Shown: one piece after another, positions 35,186-44,061 of the stretch | Position numbering within the stretch: position 1 is the stretch's first letter | How the letters are laid out: each line of letters begins with the position of its first letter | Source: Psychroserpens sp. | Lineage (GTDB): Bacteria > Bacteroidota > Bacteroidia > Flavobacteriales > Flavobacteriaceae | NCBI GenBank assembly: GCA_017643165.1 | Contig: JAEPNY010000001.1 | Coordinates: 248,001-312,000, forward strand | DNA: 64,000 nucleotides | Reading direction: 5' to 3' | Made by a program: the position numbers and the translations under genes | Notes under the pieces: generated by a model | Databases searched by the model: none | What the model was told of the DNA's origin: nothing | The model's input: the letters and a program-made list of their open reading frames with translations, nothing else

Positions 35186-36580
35186 TTAATTTAATGGTAA
35201 CTTCAGGATAAATGTGGTTCCTTCTGAAGGTAAACTTTTTACCTCAATTGTGCCAAGATGCGCTTTAACGATTTCAGTTGTATAATACAATCCCAGACCT
35301 AAACCTTTTACATCATGTATTTCTTTATGACCAGCACGATAGAATTTTTCAAAGATTTGTTTTTTATCTTTTTGAGAAATCCCAATGCCGTTGTCACTAA
35401 TTGTTATTCGTAGTTGTTCTTCGAATTGAATCTTACAGTTGATATGCAGATCTTCACCAGAATATTTTACAGCATTATCAAGAATATTTAAAAGTGCAGT
35501 GGTCATATAAAAACGGTCTAATTCAATGTGCTTTTGATCACCTTCATATGCTCGGTTTAGTTGAACAGATTTTGATTTTACTGAAAGTAAAAAGTCATCA
35601 AAAACAGTATCAAAATATACACGCGGATTTACGGATTCCTTATTTAAATTAATGTCTTGATATCCAACGCTATTTGATAATACTTGATCTATTAAATTCT
35701 GAAGTCTCGTATTTTGCCGCTCTATGGTACCAATGGTGTTATTGATCATCTCAGGTTTTGCAAGCACATCTTTAGTCTTCAGCATTTTTGTAGCTAGAGT
35801 AAGGGTCGCTAAAGGGGTTTTGAGTTCGTGAGTTATATTATTGACAAAGTCTGTTTTTATATCAGCGATCTTTTTTTGTAAGACGAGACTTTTAATGGAG
35901 AAATACAGTAATCCTATTACAACCGAAAAGATGATTAGTGAAAGAAGTAGAAGCCCCATCATTTCTTTGATTACAACACTTCGCCATCCTTGTAAATCCA
36001 TGATATCGCGCGTTTTAAACGCGAGGTAAAATTCTATATCTTTTTGTTCTCCGTTTATTGTTCGGCTTGAGGTATGATCGGTTTGCCATAAGGTGGTACT
36101 CAATCCAATAGCCTTATCATTATCAATAGCATTACCTAGAATGATATTTTTAGGCGTTTTATAAAAATCAAAAATGGTATCACTTTGAGTTGAATCTTCT
36201 AATACTATTGCCAAAACTTTTTTCTGAAACTTTATCTCGTAAGGAATGTTCAGTTTTTTAAGTTCGTTTTGATATTCGGCCTTATAGGGACCATTAATCG
36301 AATCGATCACAAATTGTAAGCCTTTCAGAATATCTGCTTTAGTTGCTTGTTGTACTTTATAATCAGCGATCTTATTTAAAAAATGATCTTGCCATATGTC
36401 GGATAAGGAATCTAATACAGGAGAAAAGTCATCAATTTGAGAAACCGATCGTCTCATCTCATTGATAAATGCATCCTTCTTCAGCTTGTAAGTATTGTTT
36501 ATGAGATACCCTTGAATTATGGATAAGGCAATTAATCCAAATATAGCAGCAGCAATTAAGAGTTTAATTTTTTTCTTCAA
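35186..36580 (-). CDS. Sensor histidine kinase
   Basis: Two membrane helices (about 6-26 and 208-230 of the chosen product) bracket a periplasmic sensor region with no recognised fold. The kinase core has HisKA ITHELKTPLATLTLA (phosphorylated His), the N box ILDNAVKYS, G1 DNGIGI and G2 GLGLGLYYT. It pairs with the OmpR-type regulator 6 bases downstream. The frame reaches a TTG at 36643, but that codon sits inside a perfect inverted repeat (36627-36648). A TTG at 36580, giving MKKKIKLLIAAAIFGL, is preferred because it puts the first helix at the usual distance. Both starts are TTG, so this is not certain. Confidence 0.88.
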   Translation of the reverse strand: MKKKIKLLIAAAIFGLIALSIIQGYLINNTYKLKKDAFINEMRRSVSQIDDFSPVLDSLSDIWQDHFLNKIADYKVQQATKADILKGLQFVIDSINGPYKAEYQNELKKLNIPYEIKFQKKVLAIVLEDSTQSDTIFDFYKTPKNIILGNAIDNDKAIGLSTTLWQTDHTSSRTINGEQKDIEFYLAFKTRDIMDLQGWRSVVIKEMMGLLLLSLIIFSVVIGLLYFSIKSLVLQKKIADIKTDFVNNITHELKTPLATLTLATKMLKTKDVLAKPEMINNTIGTIERQNTRLQNLIDQVLSNSVGYQDINLNKESVNPRVYFDTVFDDFLLSVKSKSVQLNRAYEGDQKHIELDRFYMTTALLNILDNAVKYSGEDLHINCKIQFEEQLRITISDNGIGISQKDKKQIFEKFYRAGHKEIHDVKGLGLGLYYTTEIVKAHLGTIEVKSLPSEGTTFILKLPLN

Positions 36581-36626
36581 TGGTGGCGAATTCCTTATAA
36601 AGTTACTTATCCTTTTGATTAACAGA

Positions 36627-36648
36627 GCATATTGCGCTAACAATATGC
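36627..36648. promoter_or_regulatory. Perfect 8-bp inverted repeat upstream of the histidine kinase
   Basis: GCATATTG at 36627-36634 and CAATATGC at 36641-36648 are separated by CGCTAA. The site is 47 bases before the preferred kinase start, where an operator would be expected. It might also form a small RNA hairpin in the leader. Confidence 0.45.
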
Positions 36649-36711
36649 CCTATTTTTATGTGTAATTGATTGATGATATCACAAATCTATGCGGACATTC
36701 TTAAAAATCCA

Positions 36712-36748
36712 TAAAAAAGTTGAAGGTTAACCTTGCATTAACCTTCAA
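36712..36748 (-). terminator. Terminator after hemB
   Basis: On the minus strand an 11-bp perfect stem (TTGAAGGTTAA with TTAACCTTCAA, loop TGCAAGG) is followed by C and T6. It begins 24 bases past the hemB stop and ends the minus-strand heme run, separating it from the two-component genes. Confidence 0.75.
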
Positions 36749-36771
36749 TATGTGAATAGGTATAGTGATTT

Positions 36772-37761
36772 TTAGAAGAGTAGTTTCATCACATCTTTCG
36801 CGAAATAGCTTGCAATGAGGTCTGCGCCAGCACGTTTGATGGCTGTGATCTGCTCTAACATTACGGCATCATGATCTAGCCAGCCTTTTTCAGCGGCAGC
36901 TTTTAACATAGCATACTCGCCAGAGACTTGATACACTGCAATAGGAACATCTACAACATTTTTAATGTCTCGAACGATATCCAAATAACATAATCCTGGC
37001 TTGACCATTACAATGTCGGCACCTTCGTCGATATCCATTTCCGTTTCTTTGATGGCTTCCATTCTATTGGCGAAATCCATCTGATAGGTTTTTTTATCCT
37101 TAGGAATATCTTTAATATCGGCTGGAGCAGAATCTAATGCATCTCGAAATGGACCATAAAAGGCAGAGGCATACTTAGCCGAATAACTCATAATTCCGGT
37201 ATCGATAAATCCATGCTGGTCTAATCCTTCACGTATCCCTAATATACGCCCATCCATCATATCACTAGGCGCTACAAAATCGGCACCAGCTTTGGCATGT
37301 GAGACGCTCATTTCAGCAAGAACATTTACAGTCTCGTCATTGATGATCTTTCCATCTGCAATTATACCATCATGGCCATATGAAGAAAATGGATCTAGAG
37401 CGACATCGGTCATGACCAGCATATCCGGACACGTATTCTTAACGGTTTTAATAGCACGCTGCATCAATCCATCAGGATTTAAAGCTTCAGTTCCTTTATT
37501 GTCCTTTAAATTGTCTGGAACTTTTACAAAAAGTAAAACCGATCTTAATCCAAGATCCCACAACGTTTTAACCTCATTTTCAAGAAGATCTAAACTATAG
37601 CGATAATAGTTAGGCATTGAAGCGATTTCTTCTTTAACGCCAGTTCCTTCCACGACAAACAATGGTACTAGAAAATCATTTGGAGAAATGGTGGTTTCTC
37701 TAACTAGTCCTCTAATTGCTTCATTGGTTCTTAATCTTCGGTTTCTTCGGATGGGATACAT
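36772..37761 (-). CDS. hemB: Porphobilinogen synthase (delta-aminolevulinic acid dehydratase)
   Basis: Condenses two 5-aminolevulinate molecules to porphobilinogen. The 329 residues contain the N-terminal YPIRRNRRLR arm and the catalytic Lys in MVKPGLCYLDI (near 252). The active-site metal loop reads DVALDPFSSYGHDG, where zinc-dependent enzymes have three cysteines, so this is the Mg-type enzyme without the zinc site. It is the last gene of the minus-strand heme run, 17 bases after hemF, and is followed by a terminator. Confidence 0.97.
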   Translation of the reverse strand: MYPIRRNRRLRTNEAIRGLVRETTISPNDFLVPLFVVEGTGVKEEIASMPNYYRYSLDLLENEVKTLWDLGLRSVLLFVKVPDNLKDNKGTEALNPDGLMQRAIKTVKNTCPDMLVMTDVALDPFSSYGHDGIIADGKIINDETVNVLAEMSVSHAKAGADFVAPSDMMDGRILGIREGLDQHGFIDTGIMSYSAKYASAFYGPFRDALDSAPADIKDIPKDKKTYQMDFANRMEAIKETEMDIDEGADIVMVKPGLCYLDIVRDIKNVVDVPIAVYQVSGEYAMLKAAAEKGWLDHDAVMLEQITAIKRAGADLIASYFAKDVMKLLF

Positions 37762-37778
37762 TTTAAAATTTATTAGGA

Positions 37779-38687
37779 TTAGTTATTAACCCAATCTATT
37801 GGGTTTTTCAATACGTTTAATAATCGTTCTTCTTCGCTTCCTTCCTCAGGATGATGGTCATATACCCATTGTACATGAGGAGGTAAACTCATCAAGATAC
37901 TTTCGATCCGTCCATTTGTTTTGAGTCCGAAAAGCGTGCCTTTATCATGAACCAAATTGAACTCTACATAGCGTCCACGTCTGATCTCTTGCCAGTTTCT
38001 ATTTTCAGAAGTGTACGTGAGATCTTTACGACGTTCAACAATTGGTACATAAGCATCTAGAAAACTATCACCAACTTCCGTGACGAAATCATACCAGTTT
38101 TGCATGGTCATTTCATCAGTTTTCTTACAATAATCAAAGAATAAACCGCCAATACCACGAGCTTCGCCTCGATGCGAATTATAGAAATATTCATCACATC
38201 GGGCCTTGTATTTAGGGTAGAATTCTTGGTGATGCCTATCACATGCTGATTTACAAACCTCATGGAAATGCTTTGCATCTTCATTAAATAGGTAATATGG
38301 TGTAAGATCTTGTCCACCACCAAACCACTGATCTACGATATTACCCTCTTGGTCGTACATTTCAAAATAGCGCCAATTGGCATGAACTGTAGGAGTCATT
38401 GGGTTTTTCGGATGCAATACCAAGCTTAATCCACAGGCAAAGAAATCAGCATCTTCAACCCCAAAATAGGTTTGCATTGAATCGGGTAACTTACCATGAA
38501 CCCCAGAGATATTGACACCTCCTTTTTCGAATACGGCTCCGTTTTCGATTACTCTGGTACGACCACCTCCACCTTCAGTGCGTTTCCAAATATCCTCTTG
38601 AAATTTAGCCTTGCCATCAATAGCCTCTAATTTAGAGGTAATGCGATCTTGTAAGTCGTGTATATATTTAAAAAATGGGTCTTTCAA
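37779..38687 (-). CDS. hemF: Oxygen-dependent coproporphyrinogen III oxidase
   Basis: Decarboxylates coproporphyrinogen III to protoporphyrinogen IX using O2. Family motifs are EDIWKRTEGGGGRTRVIENG (about 31-50), GGVNISGVHG, VHANWRYFEMYD, FGGGQDLTPYY and the C-terminal LMSLPPHVQWVYDHHPEEGS. The 302 residues are typical. It overlaps the preceding GNAT gene by 4 bases. Use of HemF implies aerobic heme synthesis; no hemN is in the window. Confidence 0.97.
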   Translation of the reverse strand: MKDPFFKYIHDLQDRITSKLEAIDGKAKFQEDIWKRTEGGGGRTRVIENGAVFEKGGVNISGVHGKLPDSMQTYFGVEDADFFACGLSLVLHPKNPMTPTVHANWRYFEMYDQEGNIVDQWFGGGQDLTPYYLFNEDAKHFHEVCKSACDRHHQEFYPKYKARCDEYFYNSHRGEARGIGGLFFDYCKKTDEMTMQNWYDFVTEVGDSFLDAYVPIVERRKDLTYTSENRNWQEIRRGRYVEFNLVHDKGTLFGLKTNGRIESILMSLPPHVQWVYDHHPEEGSEEERLLNVLKNPIDWVNN

Positions 38688-39226
38688 TGTTTGTCTTTAT
38701 AACGTTCATATAATTCCATATCTAAAGGTGATTCGCCTGGAGGCGTATAGGACCCTATCAATGTTTTTTGCCAAATATATCCACAATTGGTTGCTACTTT
38801 AATACTTCCATGGTTATCCTTATGCGAGATAATCTGTAATATGTCCAGACCTAAATCATTTAATGCGTGATTCGTTAATAAATCGATGGCTTTTGATATC
38901 AATCCTTTTCCTTCGTAACGGTAATCAACACAATATGCAAATTCACCTTGTCTAACGCTCCAATCAAGCTCTTTTAAAATCACTAAGCCAACGAGTTGGC
39001 GGCTTTCTGAATGCTTAATTGTAAACACATAGATTTCGTTCTTAACATTCGCTTTTATCTTGTTTTGAACATATAATTCTGATAAGGTCGGATTTAAATT
39101 TTCAGAAAGTGTTATTGGAAAATAACGTTTTAAGCGTTCCGTATTTGTAACGGCAAAATCACAAAGTTTCCAAGCGTCTCCTTCGTGTAAAAGATTAATT
39201 TCAAAACCGTTAAACGCTGCGATCAT
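38684..39226 (-). CDS. GNAT family N-acetyltransferase (RimJ/RimL-like)
   Basis: A 180-residue acetyltransferase fold: LKRYFPITLSENLNP at the N-terminus, FTIKHSESRQLVGLVILKEL, then the acetyl-CoA region YCVDYRYEGKGLISKAIDLL (Q/R-x-x-G-x-G/A type loop) and ISHKDNHGSIKVATNCGYIW. Relatives acetylate protein N-termini or small amines. It overlaps both neighbours by 4 bases, so it is embedded in the heme operon. A function in heme synthesis is not implied by the family. Confidence 0.85.
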   Translation of the reverse strand: MIAAFNGFEINLLHEGDAWKLCDFAVTNTERLKRYFPITLSENLNPTLSELYVQNKIKANVKNEIYVFTIKHSESRQLVGLVILKELDWSVRQGEFAYCVDYRYEGKGLISKAIDLLTNHALNDLGLDILQIISHKDNHGSIKVATNCGYIWQKTLIGSYTPPGESPLDMELYERYKDKH

Positions 39227-39993
39227 ATCACTTGAATATTTGAGCCACCAATTTTTTGTTCAGTCTGCAATAATTTAACAGTAGAAGTTGTTGCCGCTGT
39301 CACACTAAATGGGAGCACCAAAACCCATCCAAGTATTGGGATTAAAGTAAATAGGATAAAAATAATTCCGTTTCCGATCGCGATTCCGCGATATCTGCCA
39401 ACAAAACGAACACTGTCTCTATATTTGAAGTGTCGCTCAAGCGTATAATCCATATTACCAAACCCAGCATAATAGGCTTGAACCAAGAACAAAAGCGCGA
39501 ATGAAAATATATTGACGACTGGAATGAACTTGAGCAACAATATAGGAATCGAAACCAATAGTTCTTTTACAAGGTTTCGCATGTTGATACGAATACCACG
39601 CCAGAGCTGTTCTTGAAAACTCGTTTTATTAGCAAGAATTCTTGGAACGCCTGTTAAATGTGCCTCTATTTTTTCTGAAACCGGACTCATAAATGGCGCA
39701 GATAAGGCCAATATGATATGTTTATAAACTATAATTCCCAAGGCCAAAACTACGATCGCGCCAATAAAAGTAGATATTGAAGTAAAGGTTTCTTTGCCCC
39801 AATCCCATATCCATATTTGAGCGATAAAGCGCCCTATATTATCAGAGAAACCATAAGCGGCAACGAAAATAAGTGTTGCTGTAATAATGCTAATAGCAAT
39901 TGGAATGAAAAAGTACTTCCAAAGTTTTAGTTTAGAAATTAAATTTAGAGTTCCTGAATAGGCCTCCATACCACTAATGATATGTCGTATCAT
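39223..39993 (-). CDS. EI24 domain membrane protein (CysZ-like)
   Basis: A 256-residue integral membrane protein with about four to five helices (YFFIPIAISIITATLIFVAA, IGAIVVLALGIIVYKHIILA, LLVSIPILLLKFIPVVNIFS, IAIGNGIIFILFTLIPILGW). The SAPFMSPVSEKIEAHLTG stretch matches the EI24/CysZ family. CysZ supports sulfate uptake in proteobacteria, but Bacteroidota members are uncharacterised. It lies 14 bases after hemE and overlaps the GNAT gene by 4 bases, in the heme operon. Confidence 0.85.
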   Translation of the reverse strand: MIRHIISGMEAYSGTLNLISKLKLWKYFFIPIAISIITATLIFVAAYGFSDNIGRFIAQIWIWDWGKETFTSISTFIGAIVVLALGIIVYKHIILALSAPFMSPVSEKIEAHLTGVPRILANKTSFQEQLWRGIRINMRNLVKELLVSIPILLLKFIPVVNIFSFALLFLVQAYYAGFGNMDYTLERHFKYRDSVRFVGRYRGIAIGNGIIFILFTLIPILGWVLVLPFSVTAATTSTVKLLQTEQKIGGSNIQVI

Positions 39994-40007
39994 TTGTTAG
40001 ATTTTTG

Positions 40008-41033
40008 CTAAGCCTTATATTCCTTCACAGCATCAATAAATGCTTGTGCATTTTCTAATGGAATATCTGGCAAGATTCCGTGACCTAAATTTACAATATA
40101 TTTATCCTTTCCGAAGGCATTAATCATGTCATGTACCATTCGCTTTATTTCTGAAGGTGGTGAATACAACCGCGTAGGATCAAAATTACCTTGTAAGGTG
40201 ATATTTCCTCCAGTTAGATAACGTGCATTTTTTGGTGAACATGTCCAATCTACACCTAGAGCAGAAGCACCAGATTTGGACATAACATCTAAGGCGAACC
40301 AACAACCTTTTCCGAAGGCAATTACAGGAGCTTCATCTTTCAATGCATCAATAATTTGTTGGATATATTGCCATGAGAATTCTTGATAATCTGCTGGCGA
40401 AAGCATGCCTCCCCAAGAGTCAAATACTTGGACAGCATTACATCCAGCTTTTACCTTTTCCTTAAGATAAGCAATAGTGGTATCTGTAATTTTTTGCAGT
40501 AAGGCGTGTGCTGCAACAGGTTTTGTAAAACAGAATTTCTTTGCTTTATCAAAGTTTTTACTGCCTTGGCCTTGCACACAATAGCATAAGATGGTCCAAG
40601 GTGATCCAGCAAAACCTATTAAAGGAATTTCATCATTAAGTTTTTCTTTGGTCATCTTGATGGCATCGAACACATAACCTAACGTTTCGTTTACATCAGG
40701 AACAATGACTTCGTCGACGTCTTTTTGTGACCTAACAGGATTTGGTAAATAGGGTCCAAAATTGGGTTTCATTTGAACCTCAATATTCATGGCTTGAGGA
40801 ATGACTAAGATATCACTGAATAAGATAGCGGCATCCATGCCGTAACGTCGAATAGGTTGCACAGTTATTTCACTCGCTAATTCAGGCGTTTGACATCGCG
40901 TAAAGAAATCATACTTTGCTTTGATCGCCATAAATTCAGGGAGATAACGTCCTGCCTGACGCATCATCCAAACAGGTGGACGCTCGACAGTTTCTCCTTT
41001 TAAAGCTCTTAAGAATAAATCGTTTTTAATCAT
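40008..41033 (-). CDS. hemE: Uroporphyrinogen decarboxylase
   Basis: Removes four carboxyl groups from uroporphyrinogen III to give coproporphyrinogen III. The signature [15 protein letters not shown] is at about 20-34 with the substrate-binding Arg, and the [12 protein letters not shown] strand carries the conserved Asp. [16 protein letters not shown] and [15 protein letters not shown] near the end are also typical. The 341 residues match the family. It is 22 bases downstream of hemCD. Confidence 0.97.
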   Translation of the reverse strand: MIKNDLFLRALKGETVERPPVWMMRQAGRYLPEFMAIKAKYDFFTRCQTPELASEITVQPIRRYGMDAAILFSDILVIPQAMNIEVQMKPNFGPYLPNPVRSQKDVDEVIVPDVNETLGYVFDAIKMTKEKLNDEIPLIGFAGSPWTILCYCVQGQGSKNFDKAKKFCFTKPVAAHALLQKITDTTIAYLKEKVKAGCNAVQVFDSWGGMLSPADYQEFSWQYIQQIIDALKDEAPVIAFGKGCWFALDVMSKSGASALGVDWTCSPKNARYLTGGNITLQGNFDPTRLYSPPSEIKRMVHDMINAFGKDKYIVNLGHGILPDIPLENAQAFIDAVKEYKA

Positions 41034-41055
41034 GGATCATTTGTTCAATCAGGAA

Positions 41056-42636
41056 TTAGAGGTTCACATAATGTAAATTCACTAACTCTATTACACTTTC
41101 AACAGTTGGGATCTTGGCTACCCTAACATCCTTGAAATGTTTACGCGCTTCTTTTGCAGTCGTTTCGCCTATGCAAAATGCAATGATATCAGCATCGTTT
41201 TCTTGCTTGAAACTTTGTACAGTTGATGGACTGAAAAACATAACACCTTCAGTAGTGTTATTTATTTTAACAGCATCAAATTTGGTTTCATAAGCCATAA
41301 CCTCAGATACCTTGATGTCATTTGAATTCAAGATATTTGGTAATTCTTCTAAACGGATATCACTACAGAAGTACGTTACTTCAGATCCAGGGATTTCTTT
41401 GGCTAAATATTCAGCTAACTTTTTGGAATTAGCTTCGCTATGGGTTACAGTCCCAATCTTTTGGGTTACTAGTCGTTTGGTACGTCGGCCCACGCAATAG
41501 ATGTCTTCAAACTGAAGGTCTTCCTTCGAGAAATTCATCAGTAAGGCTTCAACAGCATTTTTACTTGTGATGATTACACGCTTCGGCATAGGTTTTAAAA
41601 CTTGATTCGATATACGATTCAAGCTAATCTTAACAAAGTCTGAACTTTCTGATACTACTTGATCATGAAATAGTTGTTTCTGATCTTGTGACAAGGTTTT
41701 GGTTGAATAGATATTGACACTTTTTGAACGCTCTTTTAGGTCATCCATTAGTCGTCTTCCACCACGTTCAATAATAAAATTTGCACAGGTTTCTGCAAGA
41801 TCACTATGTTTACCTAATGGTGCCGAACGTTTTACTTCAATTTTTTTACTGCCATCTAGGCTTAAAAGTATACCATGTAAATGCACTTCATCATTATTAA
41901 TATATGCGAGTGCTCCTATAGGTGCAGAGCAGCCACCTTCTAATACATTTAGAAACTTGCGTTCAACCGTTGTACGAATTTCGGTTTCTTCGTGATTGAT
42001 CTCAGCACACGCAGCTAAGGTTTCTTCATCATGTTCCAAAGCCGTGATCATAATAGCACCTTGAGCAGGCGCTGGAACCATCCAATCTAAGTTAATAGTA
42101 TGTTCAGGTCTTAGTCCGATACGACCTAATCCGGCTGCAGCAAAAATAGCAGCGTTCCAATTGTTATCTTCTAATTTTTGTAATCGCGAATTGACATTTC
42201 CTCTGAGATCAACTAAGGTATGAGAGGGATAACGATTGAGCCATTGTGCGCGACGGCGCAGACTTCCCGTTGCAATTATAGCGTTTGGTTGAGAAAGAAA
42301 TTCTTCATTTTTCTTAAATACCAGACAATCTCTTACATTTCCACGTTTTAAAACCGCAGCTTGTACGATACCTTTGGGTAAGAGCGTTGGAACATCTTTT
42401 AACGAATGAACCGCAATATCAATCTCTTCATTAAGCATGGCGATATCTAATGTCTTTGTAAAAACGCCTGTAATTCCCAATTCATAAATTGGTTTATTTA
42501 AAACAAGATCACCTGTAGATTTAACAGGAACTAATTCTGTGTTATACCCTAAATGTTCGAGTTGAGTTTGTACGGTTTTGGCTTGCCATAGCGCTAATTC
42601 GCTATCACGTGTTCCAATTCTAATGATTTTAGACAT
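41056..42636 (-). CDS. hemC: Fused hydroxymethylbilane synthase and uroporphyrinogen-III synthase
   Basis: The N-terminal 305 residues are HemC: IGTRDSELALWQAK, catalytic Asp81 in HSLKDVPT, the Arg-rich GSLRRRAQW and the dipyrromethane-cofactor Cys236 in EGGCSAPIGA. The last ~215 residues (from about 310) have the HemD pattern of two Rossmann-like halves: RVIITSKNAVEALL, YCVGRRTKRLV and FFSPSTVQSF with CIGETTAKEARK. The protein would carry out two consecutive steps, from porphobilinogen to uroporphyrinogen III. It overlaps hemA by 8 bases. HemD domains diverge widely, so that half rests on fold pattern and length. Confidence 0.93.
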   Translation of the reverse strand: MSKIIRIGTRDSELALWQAKTVQTQLEHLGYNTELVPVKSTGDLVLNKPIYELGITGVFTKTLDIAMLNEEIDIAVHSLKDVPTLLPKGIVQAAVLKRGNVRDCLVFKKNEEFLSQPNAIIATGSLRRRAQWLNRYPSHTLVDLRGNVNSRLQKLEDNNWNAAIFAAAGLGRIGLRPEHTINLDWMVPAPAQGAIMITALEHDEETLAACAEINHEETEIRTTVERKFLNVLEGGCSAPIGALAYINNDEVHLHGILLSLDGSKKIEVKRSAPLGKHSDLAETCANFIIERGGRRLMDDLKERSKSVNIYSTKTLSQDQKQLFHDQVVSESSDFVKISLNRISNQVLKPMPKRVIITSKNAVEALLMNFSKEDLQFEDIYCVGRRTKRLVTQKIGTVTHSEANSKKLAEYLAKEIPGSEVTYFCSDIRLEELPNILNSNDIKVSEVMAYETKFDAVKINNTTEGVMFFSPSTVQSFKQENDADIIAFCIGETTAKEARKHFKDVRVAKIPTVESVIELVNLHYVNL

Positions 42637-43891
42637 TGTCTGTAGTGGCTTCTAACTGAAACACTTTTTTAATGAGTTCAAGACTATCATCTGTAGAAAC
42701 ATCATCTTCTTTGAGATGATGTGCAAAATGATTCGTGATCTTTTGAATAATATTTTTACTGATTAGTTCGGCCTGTGCTTCGTTAAAATCTGACATCTTT
42801 TTACGTTGCGTTTCTAATTCAGCAGAAGCGAAGTCCGCTAATTTATGTTTAAGCGCTTTTATCGTAGGTGCAAATTTTCGCGTAGACAACCACGCATTAA
42901 ATTCAGATTTGACCTCATCAATAATTTGTTCTGCTAATGGGATATGTTGTTTTCTGCGTTCTAAAGTATCATCAGTGATCTTTGCAAGATCGTCCATGTG
43001 AACTAGGGTAACGTTTTCTAAATCTGTTACATCAACATCAACGTTTTTAGGGATAGACAGGTCTAAAATTAACAAAGGTGATATTGTTTGGATACAGTGC
43101 TTATCAACGGTTGGGTTTTGTGCTCCAGTGGCTACAATAAGAATATCTGATTGGTTGATCTCTTCTTGTAAATTCGCATAATCTTTGACAATCAAATTAA
43201 ATTTACCGGCAATGGCCTCAGCTTTATCTTTGGTCCTGTTGATAAGCGTAATGTGCTCATTTTTTGTATGCTTCACCAGGTTTTCGCATGTATTTCGACC
43301 TATTTTACCCGTTCCGAAAAGCAAAATATTCTTTTCAGATATTTCTTGAATCGTATTCATGATATACTGAACGGAGGCAAAGGAGACTGAGGTTGCACCA
43401 GAGGATATTTCGGTTTCAGTCTTAATGCGTTTAGAGGCCTGAATAACTGCATTCACTAAACGTTCTAAAAAGGGATTCAATAAGCCGTGAGCTTTTGATA
43501 ATCGTGCACTTACCTTTATTTGTGAGATGATTTCGAAATCACCAAGTATTTGACTATCCAGACCAGACCCTACCTTGAACATATGAGAAATCGCATCACG
43601 ATTTTTGTAGATATATGCAACTTCCTGGAATTCTTCAACTGTCCCTTTCGTGTTGTCGCATAGCAATTGAATAAGCTGATAAGGATGCTCAGCAAAACCA
43701 TAGATTTCTGTACGATTACAAGTAGATGTCACCACAAGGCTTTCAATGCTATTAGTTTTAGCTTGTTCCAATACTGCAAGTTTCGCCGGTTCATCTAAAC
43801 TAAAATGACCGCGCACTTCAGCATCAGCCTTTTTATAGCTTAAACCAATAGCGTAAAATGTAGTGCCTTTCGACATTGTGTAGTGCTCCAT
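42629..43891 (-). CDS. hemA: Glutamyl-tRNA reductase
   Basis: First committed step of C5 heme synthesis: reduces glutamyl-tRNA to glutamate-1-semialdehyde with NADPH. The catalytic Cys58 is in VVTSTCNRTEIYG, SGLDSQILGDFEI follows, and the NADPH-binding Rossmann motif is LLFGTGKIGRNTCENL. The C-terminal helical dimerisation domain (about 310-415) is complete. An internal ATG 15 bases in is a possible alternative start. It leads the minus-strand heme run from a good promoter. hemL, the next enzyme, is not in the window. Confidence 0.97.
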   Translation of the reverse strand: MEHYTMSKGTTFYAIGLSYKKADAEVRGHFSLDEPAKLAVLEQAKTNSIESLVVTSTCNRTEIYGFAEHPYQLIQLLCDNTKGTVEEFQEVAYIYKNRDAISHMFKVGSGLDSQILGDFEIISQIKVSARLSKAHGLLNPFLERLVNAVIQASKRIKTETEISSGATSVSFASVQYIMNTIQEISEKNILLFGTGKIGRNTCENLVKHTKNEHITLINRTKDKAEAIAGKFNLIVKDYANLQEEINQSDILIVATGAQNPTVDKHCIQTISPLLILDLSIPKNVDVDVTDLENVTLVHMDDLAKITDDTLERRKQHIPLAEQIIDEVKSEFNAWLSTRKFAPTIKALKHKLADFASAELETQRKKMSDFNEAQAELISKNIIQKITNHFAHHLKEDDVSTDDSLELIKKVFQLEATTDNV

Positions 43892-43915
43892 ACCTGATTT
43901 GGAAAATTACGATAG

Positions 43916-43947
43916 CAAATGTAAAACGAATGAATGATAAAAAACAA
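43916..43947 (-). promoter_or_regulatory. Promoter of the hemA operon
   Basis: On the minus strand TTG (43945-43947) and TACATTTG (43916-43923) are 21 bases apart, a good Bacteroidota -33/-7 pair. It is about 60 bases from the divergent AraC promoter, so one bound regulator could affect both. Confidence 0.6.
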
Positions 43948-44004
43948 CGCTAGAAGAACTTTAAGTATCGTTATCCGTTTTTTAGGAAAATTTTAGAAAA
44001 TACT

Positions 44005-44018
44005 ATGACAAATGTCAT
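44005..44018. promoter_or_regulatory. Palindromic operator candidate at the araC-type gene promoter
   Basis: ATGACA-AA-TGTCAT is a perfect 6+6 inverted repeat. Its right edge touches the -7 element TATTTTTG at 44018-44025, so a bound protein would cover the -33 to -7 spacer. It lies between the divergent hemA operon and the AraC gene. Confidence 0.5.
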
Positions 44019-44025
44019 ATTTTTG
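44018..44025 (+). promoter_or_regulatory. -7 promoter element for the AraC-family gene
   Basis: TATTTTTG matches TAnnTTTG. Transcription from about 44032 would leave only a few bases before the GTG at 44038, favouring the ATG at 44062 as start. Confidence 0.5.
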
Positions 44026-44061
44026 CAGTGAATACAAGTGTTTAAACCTTATTTGTTTAGA

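Noticed and set aside
44038-44061. GTG start for the AraC gene
   Set aside because: Only a few bases from the predicted transcript start; the ATG at 44062 is a better fit.
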